Shown here: piece after piece, positions 51,355-62,582 of the stretch
Numbering within the stretch: position 1 is the first letter of the stretch
Layout: every line of letters starts with the position of its first letter
Assembly (NCBI GenBank): GCA_030549775.1
Contig: CM060177.1
Span: 49,192,244 to 49,256,243, forward strand
Origin: Tamarix chinensis
Taxonomy: Eukaryota; Streptophyta; Magnoliopsida; Caryophyllales; Tamaricaceae
Length of the DNA: 64,000 nt
Direction: 5' to 3'
Position numbers and translations under genes: made by a program
Notes under the pieces: generated by a model
The model's database searches: none
The model's input: the letters and a program-made list of their open reading frames with translations, nothing else
What the model was told of the DNA's origin: nothing

Positions 51355-52168
51355 TGTAATACCCCCAAAATTTAATACTGAAAATTTTTATTTTTAAAAG
51401 TTACAAGCAGAAGCTAAGATGATAAATTTTGGAGTGCTACCGCCACACTTAGTACCAGATCGATTTCCTTTACCATTCTGATACCAAGTGCTAAGGCTAA
51501 ATAATACTTTATTTAAATTCAAGAATACAATTATAAATCATAATAGTGCATAGAGGAGGTTAATTCACCTTCCATATAAATTATAAACCAAAAAGAAAAA
51601 ATATAATGGTTACAAAAAATGTTAGTGAAATTGAAATATAAAAAGATTATAAGGAAAATATAGAAACTTTTAGTTTAAATTACCATATATAATTTCGGAT
51701 AACCCTACTCTCTTAAGCAGATGAATAATCCTTGAATAGAGCTTGTGAGCTAACCTACAAATGACACTACCCATTGAATAAGTAAGGGCCTAAGAAATCA
51801 ACCATTTAATATAATGGTACTGAATAACCCATTATACAAGACTAATATGTAATGCTCGCATGCAACATATCAGATACATCACATCAATCATATAAACATT
51901 GAATTATGCATAAAGTAATTGAAATACAATAATCATTCATATAACTACATGCTTTAAGATAATATTCTATCAATACTCATTCACCTGAAAATAATTGAAA
52001 CTTACAAATGGAACATCCAAATAATGCTCTTTGTAGTATAATTAGAAAGCCACATCATCTTCAATAATATGCATAACTCTCTTAACTTACCCATGATCTC
52101 TCTTAACTTACCCATGATTTCTTAATTCACATGTAGGCCCGTCCACATAATCCAATACACACATTACC

Positions 52169-52348
52169 ACAAGTAGGCACAAAAGCTGCTACCAAATCAC
52201 AGGTAGGTACAACGGCTACTACCAACTCACAGATAGGCACAAATGCTACTAGCGAATCATAGGTAGACACAAAGGCTACTACTAGTTCACAAGTAGGCAC
52301 AAAAGCTGCTACCAAATAGTAGGTAGGCACAAAGGTTGCTACCGAAAC
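52169..52348. repeat. 30-bp tandem repeat, six units
   Basis: Six consecutive 30-bp units of the type ACA(A/G)GTAGGCACAAA(A/G)GC followed by TGCTACCAAATC, in the forward family member. It occupies the place where other members carry CCACTATT..GGTGGATCGG arrays. Confidence 0.93.
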
Positions 52349-53091
52349 ATCCCAATAATCACTTCCATTCAATAATCCAACAATTCCATTTTTATTTACT
52401 CGAGGGGAGATCAATGAACTTGGAGACACTAAGGTACCCTGTTCATACTGGCACATAAAGGAAGCATAATATCCTACCAAAAATCAACCCAATGACACAA
52501 AGGTACCCGAGTCGCACTAGTACACAAAGGTTCATAGTACCCTACCAATAAGGATACATAATCCATAGGTATGCATACCTCCTACTTAGGTCTATAGAGC
52601 TAAATAAAGAAAGATATAGGGTTTGGTTGCGGTACCAAGGCACACCAGTAAAATCTATAATAATCATGGGCTAAACCACATCTTTAGGGTAGCGACCCCT
52701 AAAGAGCCATCATTTCCTATCTCAAGGTCTTTCACTTTAATTATTAGTATTTTATGAGGGTGACCACGAAAAGCACACATTAATCACATATAATCCATCC
52801 ATCATACTCAACCATTTTTATTGGTTCCCAACATTATGAGGTAACTAGAATCAAGATCATTATCAATGTCAACATAAGTAGTCCTTTAAGGCCATCTTAG
52901 ACTCAAATGCTCACACTTAGGCACTTTAAGTCAACATGACCAAAATACCCCTATGTCTAAGGCTACCTTTTTACCTTCCATTCCCATCATAAATTTCATT
53001 TTATTTTATCAACTTACCATAAAAAGGATAACACACCATAATTAAATAATTGATCATAAAGTTAAGTTACCCGATAAACCAAATGATCATT

Positions 53092-54975
53092 TTGCCCCTA
53101 TAAACCATTCTACATGTGAAACCCTAACATTCGCTTCTAGAACAACCAAACACACATTCTCATGCTTAATCAACAATTAATGTACTTCCTGCATGTTTAT
53201 GAGAATAACATCATGACATAATCCAATTTACCAACATACCCCAAAACCATACAATAGTAATATTTATGTTGAAACATGCATATATAATACAGTAAGAGCC
53301 CTATACTTCTGCTTAATAACGAGCATCACATATCATGCATATTTATTATGGTACACTCTAAAGTACCAAAATACCCCTAGACCCTATAATATTCATAATC
53401 ATTCTAGAACATGTGGTTCTAAGACAGCAAAGCCCCCATTCTCATACTGATCATCAAATATTACTCATTATGCATGTTTATTAGAACAATCACCTTAGTA
53501 CATGCAAGATTACCAAAATACCCCTAAACCATGTAATATTGATTTTCATGCTGAAATAGGAAATAATAAGATAATAAACCCCTATTCTCACATTTAACAT
53601 CAATTAATAGTTATCATACATGTTTATTAGACTAATTGCTATAGTACATACAAAATTACCAAAATGCCCCTAGACCATTTAATAGTGATTATCATGTTGA
53701 CTAAGACAATAAACCCCTATTATTATATTTAATACCAAATAATACTTACCATGCATGTTTATTAGACTAATCACCATAGTACATGTAAAATTACAAAAAT
53801 GTCCCTAGACCATGTAATAGTGAGTATCATACTGAGATAGGTGATATTAAGATAATAAACCTCTATTATCATGCTTAACACTAAATAATACTTATTATAC
53901 ATGTTTATTAGACTAATTACCGTAGTACATGTAAAATTATTAAAATGCACCTAAACTATGTAATAGTGATTATCATGCTGAAATAGGTAATTCTAAGACA
54001 ATAAATCCCTATTCTCATATTTAACACCAAATAATATTTACCATGCATGTTTTTTAGACTAATCAACATAGTACATGTAAAATTACCAAAATACCCCTAG
54101 ACCATATAATAGTGATTATCATGATTAAATAAGTGATACTAAGACAATAAACCCATATTCTTATATTTAACATTAGTTAATACTTATCATGCATCTTTAT
54201 TAGACTAATCACCATAGTACATGCACAATTGCCAAAATACCCCTAGAACATGTAATATTAATATTCATGCTGAAATAGGTGACACTAAGATAATAAACCC
54301 CTATTATCATATTTAATACCAATTAATATTTATCATGCATGTTTATTAGAATAATCACCATTATATTTTTAAAATTACCAAAATGACCCTGGGTTATATA
54401 ATATTAATATTCATGTCCAAACATGTGTTACTAATACCAGAAACACCTATTTCATACTTAGCACCAATTGTTATTTATCATGCATAATCATTAGAATAAC
54501 CACCACTATTGCACATTCAAAATTTCTCTAAATGCCCCTAGGTCATATAATATTGGTATTCATACCCATAAATGTGTTACTAATACCACAAACTCCTATT
54601 TTTATACTTAGCACTAATCATTACTTATCATGCATAATTATTAGGATAACTACCATTGCACATTCAAATTTACCAAAATGCCCCTAGGCTATATAATATT
54701 AATATTCATGATGGAATATGTATTTCTAATGCCACAAACTCCTACTCTCATTCTCAACCTCACATAACACTTAACTTGCACATTCATTGAAATGATCGCC
54801 AACATACATTAAAAATAACCAAAATATCCCTAGACCATAAAATATTGACATTCAAGTTAAATCATGTGTTTATGATACGCCAAATCCTATCTCCATTCCT
54901 AGAAATATTTGTAACGCATTAGGTGTCTCAGTTAGGGGTTAAACATCATGATATGTCTAAATTACTAAATTTCCC
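53092..54975 (+). repeat. Tandem array, ~145-bp units, about 13 copies
   Basis: The motif ACCAAAATACCCCTAGACC recurs about every 145 bp (for example 53364, 53512, 53658, 53803, 54084, 54231, 54377). Units share ATCATGCTGAAATAGGT, ACTAAGACAATAAACCCC and CATGCATGTTTATTAGACTA. It is the reverse complement of the 50209-51240 array. Confidence 0.92.
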
Positions 54976-56111
54976 CTAGGGCTTATAGTAGTAATATTTT
55001 TACTCCGAGTGTCCATACATACTTACCCTAACATTTTAAATACACATAAGATACATCATCACTTCCCAACATTGGACCCCTTCTTGATCACCCTTTCACA
55101 CACATAACATTTTATACAAGATAACATACATTCTTCTTCCATTTTTCAAGATAACATTAATAATCATGGGATTATTTGTAACACCCCATAACTACATAAC
55201 TCACATGTCAAAAACTTTAATGTGCTAACATACGATATCCAAACATTTTAGTGGGATATAAAGATTACCTGATTTCCAACAAAACAAACTTTATGAGTAA
55301 CCAACTAAAAACACTTAGGCTCCGTTTAATAAAATTTTATACCTAAAAATAACATCACAAAACTATATTAATATTAGATAAATAAAATAATGATGTTTAT
55401 TTAAAATATTTATTAAATAAAAAATTACCAAACTACCCTTATAACTTAAATATTATCCAAAATACATAACAAATACACATTATAACTCAGGTAGCATATG
55501 CAGCATGAGCCATGTAGAATTGTATGAAATGGAATGGGGGAGAAAGGTGGCTCAGGTAAGGGTTTGTAGGTGGTAGTGGAAGGTGCTGGTTTTGGTTGTT
55601 GGGTGCAAGGGTGAGGCAAGAGACAACTGGTGGTTGGAGGGTGTTGTGTAGGTGGTTCAAAGGTGGTAGAGGTGGCGGTGCAAGCTGGAGGAAGAGTGGT
55701 ATAGAGAAGGAAAAGGAGAGAAATAAAAGGGGGAAAAGGAAGGAGAGAAGGGCAGGTGGTGTTAGGTGGATTCAAGGTGATGGTGTAGGAGGTAGGTGAC
55801 GGTTTTGGCTAGCAGCAAGCAGTTGGGAGGAGTTGTGGTGGTGGAGGAAATTCAAGGGAGAGAGGTGACCAAAGGAAGGTGGTGGTTGTAGGGATTGTCA
55901 AAGAGGAGAGAAGGAGAGGAGGCAACGTTGTAAGGGAGGCTGGGGCGTTAGCTTCTTGGGGTCGTGTAGGGAGCTATGAGGTGGAGGCAATGGCAGTGGA
56001 TGCGATGGAAGGGGCTATGTAGGGATAATGTAGGGGCATTTGGCAGGTAGGGGAGAAAGAAAGAGAGATAGGGCAGCAAAGGAGGAGGAGAAAGGAGGGG
56101 GGAGGAGAAAC

Positions 56112-56710
56112 ATTAGACCCCTTCTTGATGCATGTGGTTATATAAATAATTATCACATTTCAGTTAATATATGCATAATTAAATGTTCACGTGATTTTTG
56201 TGATGCATCTAATGTGTTGCATGTGGGTCTTGCATATTAGTCTTGTATAACGGGTTACTCGATACCCTTGTACTAAAGGGTTCATTTATTGGGGCCCTAT
56301 TTATTTAATGGGCAATGAACTTTGTAGGTTAGCTCGCATGCTCTATTCAAGGCTATCCTTAGGGTTAAAAGTATAGTGTTATCCAGGATTCTATCTGGTA
56401 CTTGAACCGGAAGTTTCTATATTTTCTTATAATCTTGTTGTACTTTCCCTTCCACTGACATTTTTGTAACCACAGTCAGTGGGTTTTATTTAGAAGGTGA
56501 TTTAATCTCCTTAACTATTATGCTACTCTAATTTATAAATGTATTTTTGAATTTAAGTAACCTTTTAGCCTTAGCACTTAGTATCGTAATGGTAGAGGAA
56601 ACTGGTCTGGTACTAAGTGTGGCGGAAGCACCCCAAAATTTACTACCTTATCTTCCACTTGAAACTTTTAAAAATAAAAATTTTTAATGGTAAATTTTGG
56701 GGGTATTACG
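56112..56710 (-). repeat. Inverted 5' end of the family
   Basis: Read on the minus strand it follows the 51355-51960 sequence: TACCCCCAAAATTTACC, CCGCCACACTTAGTACCAG, TAGCCTTGAATAGAGCATG, AACCCGTTATACAAGACTAA. It starts next to a duplicated ACATT(A/G)GACCCCTTCTTGAT word that also occurs at 55067, marking the junction. Confidence 0.8.
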
Positions 56711-56716
56711 GTGTAG

Positions 56717-56747
<31 letters not shown>

Positions 56748-56806
56748 TATAAGGAAAAGAAGAGAAAAATAAAGATGTATTAGTTTTTAATGTGTATTAG
56801 TGTAGT
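56711..56806. repeat. (TA)n(CA)n microsatellite and spacer
   Basis: Short dinucleotide tract at 56717-56748, then AT-rich DNA up to the copia LTR. Confidence 0.85.
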
Positions 56807-57300
56807 TGTTGGGCCAAGCTCATTAATAAGTTATTTACAACAATAATCCCATTCTAATTTGAAGTGCACTTTCATTTAGTTTTTTTCCGAGTCAATGATT
56901 CTTCTCCCTTCTTCTACTTTTCCTCCCACAACATAGACATTAAAGATTAAAGAGAAAATTAAGATTAATTCTCTTCTTAAAATCAAACATAATTTAAGAA
57001 GATTACATAAAGTATATGTTCTTGATCCCACTAAAGAGACAATTACCATCGAGTCATGGATTGAGGGAATAGTACCGATAGTTGCATTTCGTTCATAGTT
57101 ATTTTTAATTTTGTTGTAGTTAATTCTATCAATAGTTGGAGATACGTTTCTAATGATCTTTAATAAATATTTTTTAGTTAAATTCTGCATATTTAATATG
57201 TGTATAGTGTGTTAGGGTTTTGCACTTAAATCAGTGAATAGTTAATGAATTGTATATATTAATGTTGATTATAATTCATGCCATTATATTAAGTCTAACA
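56807..57300 (+). repeat. Probable 5' LTR of the copia element
   Basis: Ends AAGTCTAACA immediately before the primer site; TGTTGGGCC at 56807 would give matching TGTT..AACA ends and a 494-bp LTR. The right border is well supported and the left border is inferred. The 3' copy is outside the window, so direct comparison is not possible. Confidence 0.6.
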
Positions 57301-57318
57301 TTTAGCATCAAAGCCTTA
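57301..57318 (+). other. Primer binding site, initiator tRNA-Met type
   Basis: TAGCATCAAAGC at 57303-57314 matches the plant copia consensus TGGTATCAGAGC at 9 of 12 bases. All three differences are transitions. It lies directly after the LTR end. Confidence 0.75.
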
Positions 57319-58060
57319 ATGGCCTCTGTTTTAATGGATTTGACTTAGTGTAATCATCATTTCTTAAATTTGTATGTTTGTTTAGTTGAGTTTCAAAAAA
57401 TAGAGAAACTAATCTTTGCTGAGAGGAAACGCATTCCGTGTTTCTTAACATACAAGAGCAGTGTTTTTTCTCTGACTCTCGGCAATCTTTGGACCTAAAG
57501 GAAGATACGAAGGCCCCGTGTTTTTGACTTTCCATTTGATTGTTATTCTTACTCTTATGGTTGTATTCCCATCCATATTAAATCCATGTTTGGAGAAGTT
57601 TTGATTAAATAAAGCATATATCATGTGTGATTAGCATTATTAAAAAGATTTTAACTTAGCCACAACAATTCTAATCATGGGCAACCATGTATTTATTTGT
57701 TGGCTTGATCACATCCAGATTATATGATACTAGTTGCAATGTATTATGCATATATAATGGGTGTAGTTCCACATGACCATTCATTAACATATGCAAAGTA
57801 CATTGGATTAGAATATTAAGTTATTATACTCAATATGTCTATAGGGATTGAGAGTTATGGGATGACTTAATAGTCTTAATATTGAGATGCGTAAGTCTAT
57901 TTGAATTAAATACTTAGCTCACAAGCAGTTTTAATGTATTTTGATTCATGCTAGTTGAGTTTTCACATGTTATATATTTTTAGAGCATGCATATAAGTGT
58001 TTTTGGCTTCAAATTGATCATGAGAATGTGTGTATATTTAAGTTTTGCAGTAAACTATCA
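57319..58060. other. Copia leader between primer site and gag
   Basis: About 740 bp with no conserved frame. Minus-strand frame 57308-57535 has no known features. The leader is longer than in many copia elements, so part may be an unrecognised insertion. Confidence 0.45.
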
Positions 58061-58061
58061 T

Positions 58062-58800
58062 ACTATGTTCTCAAAATCTAATATTCACATTGAGGTCCCT
58101 TAGTTGAAAGGGAAAAACTATGAGGTTTGGAAGGAGAAAATTCTTCTAAATCTTAATTTTAGTGACATAGATAAGGTTATTGAGTATCCTAAGCCTATGA
58201 AGACTGAAGAAAGAACTGAAGAGGAAAAAGTTACACATAATCAATAAGTAAAAGCAATTACATAAGTTGCATATACATAAATAATAAGATATCTTCTTCC
58301 ATCATATGCTCAGTTGATCATCATCAATATTTCAATCACTTTATAAGGGCTATCAATGAACAATTCATCCATTTGTAATTTTGATAATGAAGTTTTCATC
58401 CATGAAGCTCACTACTATCAAGGTTGTGCGTGAGTACATCATGAGAGATTTAGCAATAAAACTAAAGCCTCTAGAGGTTGAAATGTATGATGCTTTCCCA
58501 TTTTACTTCATCTTGAATACACTACAAAAGGAATGTACACCATTAAAAGTCACATACCACACAAAAAGGGAGAAATGGCCAACCAATAAATTAATGACCA
58601 TGTGTGTGTAAGAGGATGAACGAATTTTGATGGATCATGAAGAGACTATTTTGATGCTAACTAAGGATAAGAAACACAAGAAGAAAACATGACAAAAGGA
58701 TAAATAAAAATTACCACCTCAAGGTGAGATAAAGAAGCAATCTAAGTGTATTTTCTATAAAAATAAGGGACACATGAAGAAGGATTGTGTAAGTACAAAG
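58062..58800 (+). pseudogene. Copia gag, broken
   Basis: Capsid-like gag of the UBN2 type. After MFSKSNIHIEVP come a stop and then LKGKNYEVWKEKILLNL, the family's N-terminal (L)xGxNYxxWK motif. More frames follow through about 58610 (KLKPLEVEMYDAFPFYFILN). A CCHC knuckle at about 58746-58788 reads C-I-F-Y-K-N-K-G-H-M-K-K-D-C: the second Cys is Tyr. Stops near 58098, 58245 and 58608 and frame changes break it. Confidence 0.8.
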
Positions 58801-61133
58801 CCAAGCTTGTTAAGAAATGTAATGTAACCTCTTTGGTATGTTTTAAAGCTCATATAGTAGATAAAAATCATAACATTTGGTGGATTTATTTTGTTTATAC
58901 AATCCATGTTTGTAATTCCTTACAAATTATGGCAAGGATAAGGGAACCTGTGGGTAATGAACAAAGTGTCTTTACCGATAGTAAGATATGTTTAGCTACT
59001 TATAGAATAGGATAATATAGGCTAGTTCTCTCTTGTGATCATGTATTAATGTTATAAAAGACCTTTTATGTTCCAATTTTCAGTAGAAACTTGATTTCTA
59101 TTTCAAGACTTGTACTATTTGGATACTCATTTGTTTGTAAAGACAATTTAATTACTTTATTTTATGAAACAAAACATGTTTGGTATGGTGCATTGTCTAA
59201 AGGACTTTACTATATTGGTTTAATGCATGATGATTCAAATGTTGTAATGAATTTAGATAATGGTTCAAAAATATGTGTTATGAATGAGGACTCATCAATG
59301 GTTTGGCACAAAAGATTAGGTCACATGTCTATTGAAAGAATAAGGAGATTGGTAAATGATTGAGTACTTAGCACTCTAAATTTTAATGACTTTAGCACTT
59401 GAATAAATTGTATAAAAGGAAAACAAACAAACAAGTCTAACAAAGGTGCCAATAGGAATTCTCAAATACTTTATATTATGCATACTAACATATCCTAAAA
59501 TGGACTCACACAGTCAGGAATACTTCATCTCATTCATTGATTACTACTCATGACACATGTATCTCTATTTGCTTAACAATAAGCATGAAGCGTTAGATGC
59601 TTTCAAAGTATTTAAAGATGAAGCAGAGAAACAATGTGATAAGAAAACTCAAACTTTGAGGTCTTATAGAGATGGAGAGTACTATAGGAGTTACACTGTA
59701 GATGTACAAGCACTTGGTCCATTAGTAAAATTTCTTCATGAGAATGGGATAGTTGCCCAATATAGTATGGCTAGTTTACCAAACTAGAATGGAGTAGTTG
59801 AAAAAAGAAACTAGACTTTGTTAGACATGGTGGGGAGTATGATTAGCAACTCTAATCTTCCTAAGTCTTTGTAGAATGAAGCATTGGTATATATTTTAAA
59901 CCGAATTCTAAATAAAGCGGTGTCCAAGACACCATTTGAGCTTTTTTAAAGGTTGGAAGCCAAGTTTAAAACATATGTGAGTTTTGGGATACCCAGTTAA
60001 AGTAAAAGTTTATAATCCACAAGAAAAGAAGCTTGACCCAAGGACCATTAGTGGGTTTTTCTTTGGATATATTCAACAGTCTAAGGGTTATAGGTTCTAT
60101 TGTCCATCACATTTCACTAAATTTCTAGATTCAAGAAATGCTAAATTTCTTAAACATGACTTAATTAGCAGGAGTAATTAGATCAAGAATCTAGTTCCTG
60201 AACTTGCTCATTCGGTAGAAGAACCTTCCACTTCATGTGATAGAGTGGCTTTTATTCATCGTGCACTTTCAATTCCAATCATAGTTGAATAACAAATCAA
60301 TGAGGCTCCATAGGATGCGGACATAAATTGGTAGATTAGGTTGTTCAAGAAATTCTTGAAATTATTGAGCAAGCTCCTCTAGAGGATGTTGGGATAGTTT
60401 TAAGAAGATCTAATACGGAAAGAATGTCAACTATACCTAGTGGATATTATGTATAATTACAAGATTTTGACTATAACATTTGTGTTTTTAATGATCCCGA
60501 AACCTTTTCACGTGCCATGAGTAGTTTTAAATATAAGTTATGGTATGATTCCATGAAGGAAGTGATGAATTCCATGAAGGTCAATGAAGTTTAGGACCTT
60601 ATATCATTACCTAATGGAGATAAGCCTATTGGTTGTAAGTGAGTTTTTAAGACCAAGAGAAACTTAGAAAAATTGATAGGTATAAGGCTAGACTAATTAC
60701 TAAGGAATTTGCCTAGAGAGAGGGAGAAGACTACAAGGATAGTTTCTATCCTGTGTCCACTAAGGATTCCCTGCAAATAGTTACGGCATTAATAGGTAAT
60801 TTTGATTTTTAGCTACAACAAATGGATGTGAAAATATCATTTTTATATGGTGATCTTGAGGGGGAGATATACATGAAACAACCTGAAGGGTTATCCTGTC
60901 ATAAAGACAACAATATTGCATGCAAGCTTAAGAAAGCCATATATAGGTTGAATAAGCTTCCTGATAATGGTATCTAAAGTTCCATGGTGTCATTTCTTCA
61001 TTTATATTTGAAAAGAATACCATGGATCAATGTACATACATCAAGGTCAGTAGGAGTAAGGTTTGTTTCTTGGTTCTATATGTAGATGGCATTCTACTTG
61101 CATGCAATGATAAAGGGATGTTATATAGGTGAA

Positions 61134-62160
61134 TGATGTGGATGGGAATATGGAATTTTCAATTATGTAAAACTAATGCTCACTTATGTTGGAATTAGGA
61201 AGATGAAGGCTCAAAGGTGATGAATTATAGAGGAAGATATTTGAATAAGGTAAAATAATGAAGATGATGGTGATGATGATGATGATTCGATGGTGATGAA
61301 TGATTCAATGATGATGATTCAAATTTGATGGATGAATGATAAATATGATTCGACAATAATGAGATGATGATGAGGATTATTCAATTATTAGTGTTTGATG
61401 ATGGATGGTTTCATGGGTTTGGGCTAGGGTTAGGGTTTGGGTTTGGTTCAAAACTTAGGGTTGGGGTTTCGAGTTAGGGTTTTAATTTTGGAAAGTGTTG
61501 ATGATGAATATAGATAGAAAAGATAGTACTTAATCTCTAATTCACACAGATGAAGAGATTAAGGGTTTCAAGATTAATCGTTCACACAGATTAGATTAAA
61601 CTTGAGATGAACTCACACAGAATTCAATACTTGTAATTTGCATTCAACTTGAATTCAATATTGATGTCTCCAATCGTGGGTTCTATGGATTTATATAGCT
61701 AAGCTACCGATTATAAGATACTAGCTAAAAAGAATAATTCTTCAAAAGATACCTAGCTAAAAGATACTAGAATATAGAATATTCTTTAAAAAGGTAGATT
61801 TATGCTACTTTATTCTCTAGCTAATCTCTAACTCTACTAATTAATTAATTAACTAACTAACTAAATCAACTAATATGCACGTCCAAGCTACATTTTACTC
61901 CTCCCATGCACATAGCCATGCACTCCACGTATGCCATAAATGCCATGCACTCCATGCATACCATAAATGCCATGCACATGTACGTCATACATGTCATGCA
62001 CATGCATGTGTATGTCTAGTAGCTTGTATGGTATGTTTCATCTATTACTAGCAACATAATCATCCGTTTGTCTTTAATTTTATGGGATATCCTTTTTAAA
62101 TGAAGAATAATTGGTTCTATAATGATGAATGTCAAATCTTGAGTGTTTACTTCTGCATCA
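61134..62160 (+). mobile_element. Solo-LTR-like element in copia RT
   Basis: Starts TGATG and ends CATCA, flanked by a perfect GTGAA duplication (61129-61133 and 62161-62165). It sits in the codons before FLSNKLDIKDMG of the host copia. It is 1027 bp, with a (GAT)n-rich left part, a patch of TTAGGG-like variants (about 61410-61480), and CATGCACTCCATG-type repeats (61905-62010). No coding capacity. TG..CA with a 5-bp duplication fits a solo LTR or a TRIM. Confidence 0.88.
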
Positions 62161-62582
62161 GTGAAATAATTTCTTTCTAACAAATTAGATATAAAGGATA
62201 TGGGCGGTGTATCTTATGTTATTAGCACTAAGATTCATTGAGATAGATCCCAAGGGATATTTGGACTATCTCAAGAAACATATATCAATAAGGTGTTAGA
62301 AATATATAGAATGGTATATTGTACTCCAAGTGTGGCTCCTATTATCAAGGGTGACAAATTACAGTTAATTTAATGTCCCAAGAATCATTGAGAGAGAGAT
62401 GGGATGAAGAACATCTCATATTCGTCTACAGTTGGAAGCCTTATGTATGCTCAGGTTTGCACAAGACTTGATATTAAATATGTTGTTGGGGTATTAGGAC
62501 ATTACCAGAGTAATCTAGGAGTTGACCATTGGAAAACTACAAAGAAAGTTATGAGGTATCTAAAGGGAACTAAGGACTACAT

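Larger units (their letters stand above)
51355..56710 (+). mobile_element. TGTAACACC-family member with ~450-bp inverted ends
   Basis: Starts TGTAATACCCCCAAAATTTA; the right end is TAAATTTTGGGGGTATTACG. The 5' 450 bp (ACCGCCACACTTAGTACCAG at about 51449, ACCAAGTGCTAAGGCTAA, then CCCATTGAATAA) recur inverted at 56270-56710. Between are a 30-bp tandem repeat (52169-52348), a CTTTCACTTTAATTATTAG block (about 52728), a 13-unit array (53092-54975) and a purine-rich arm (55480-56110). The left flank is CGTAG and the right flank GTGTAG, so a clean 5-bp duplication is not proven. It may be two members fused at about 56111-56135. Confidence 0.75.
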
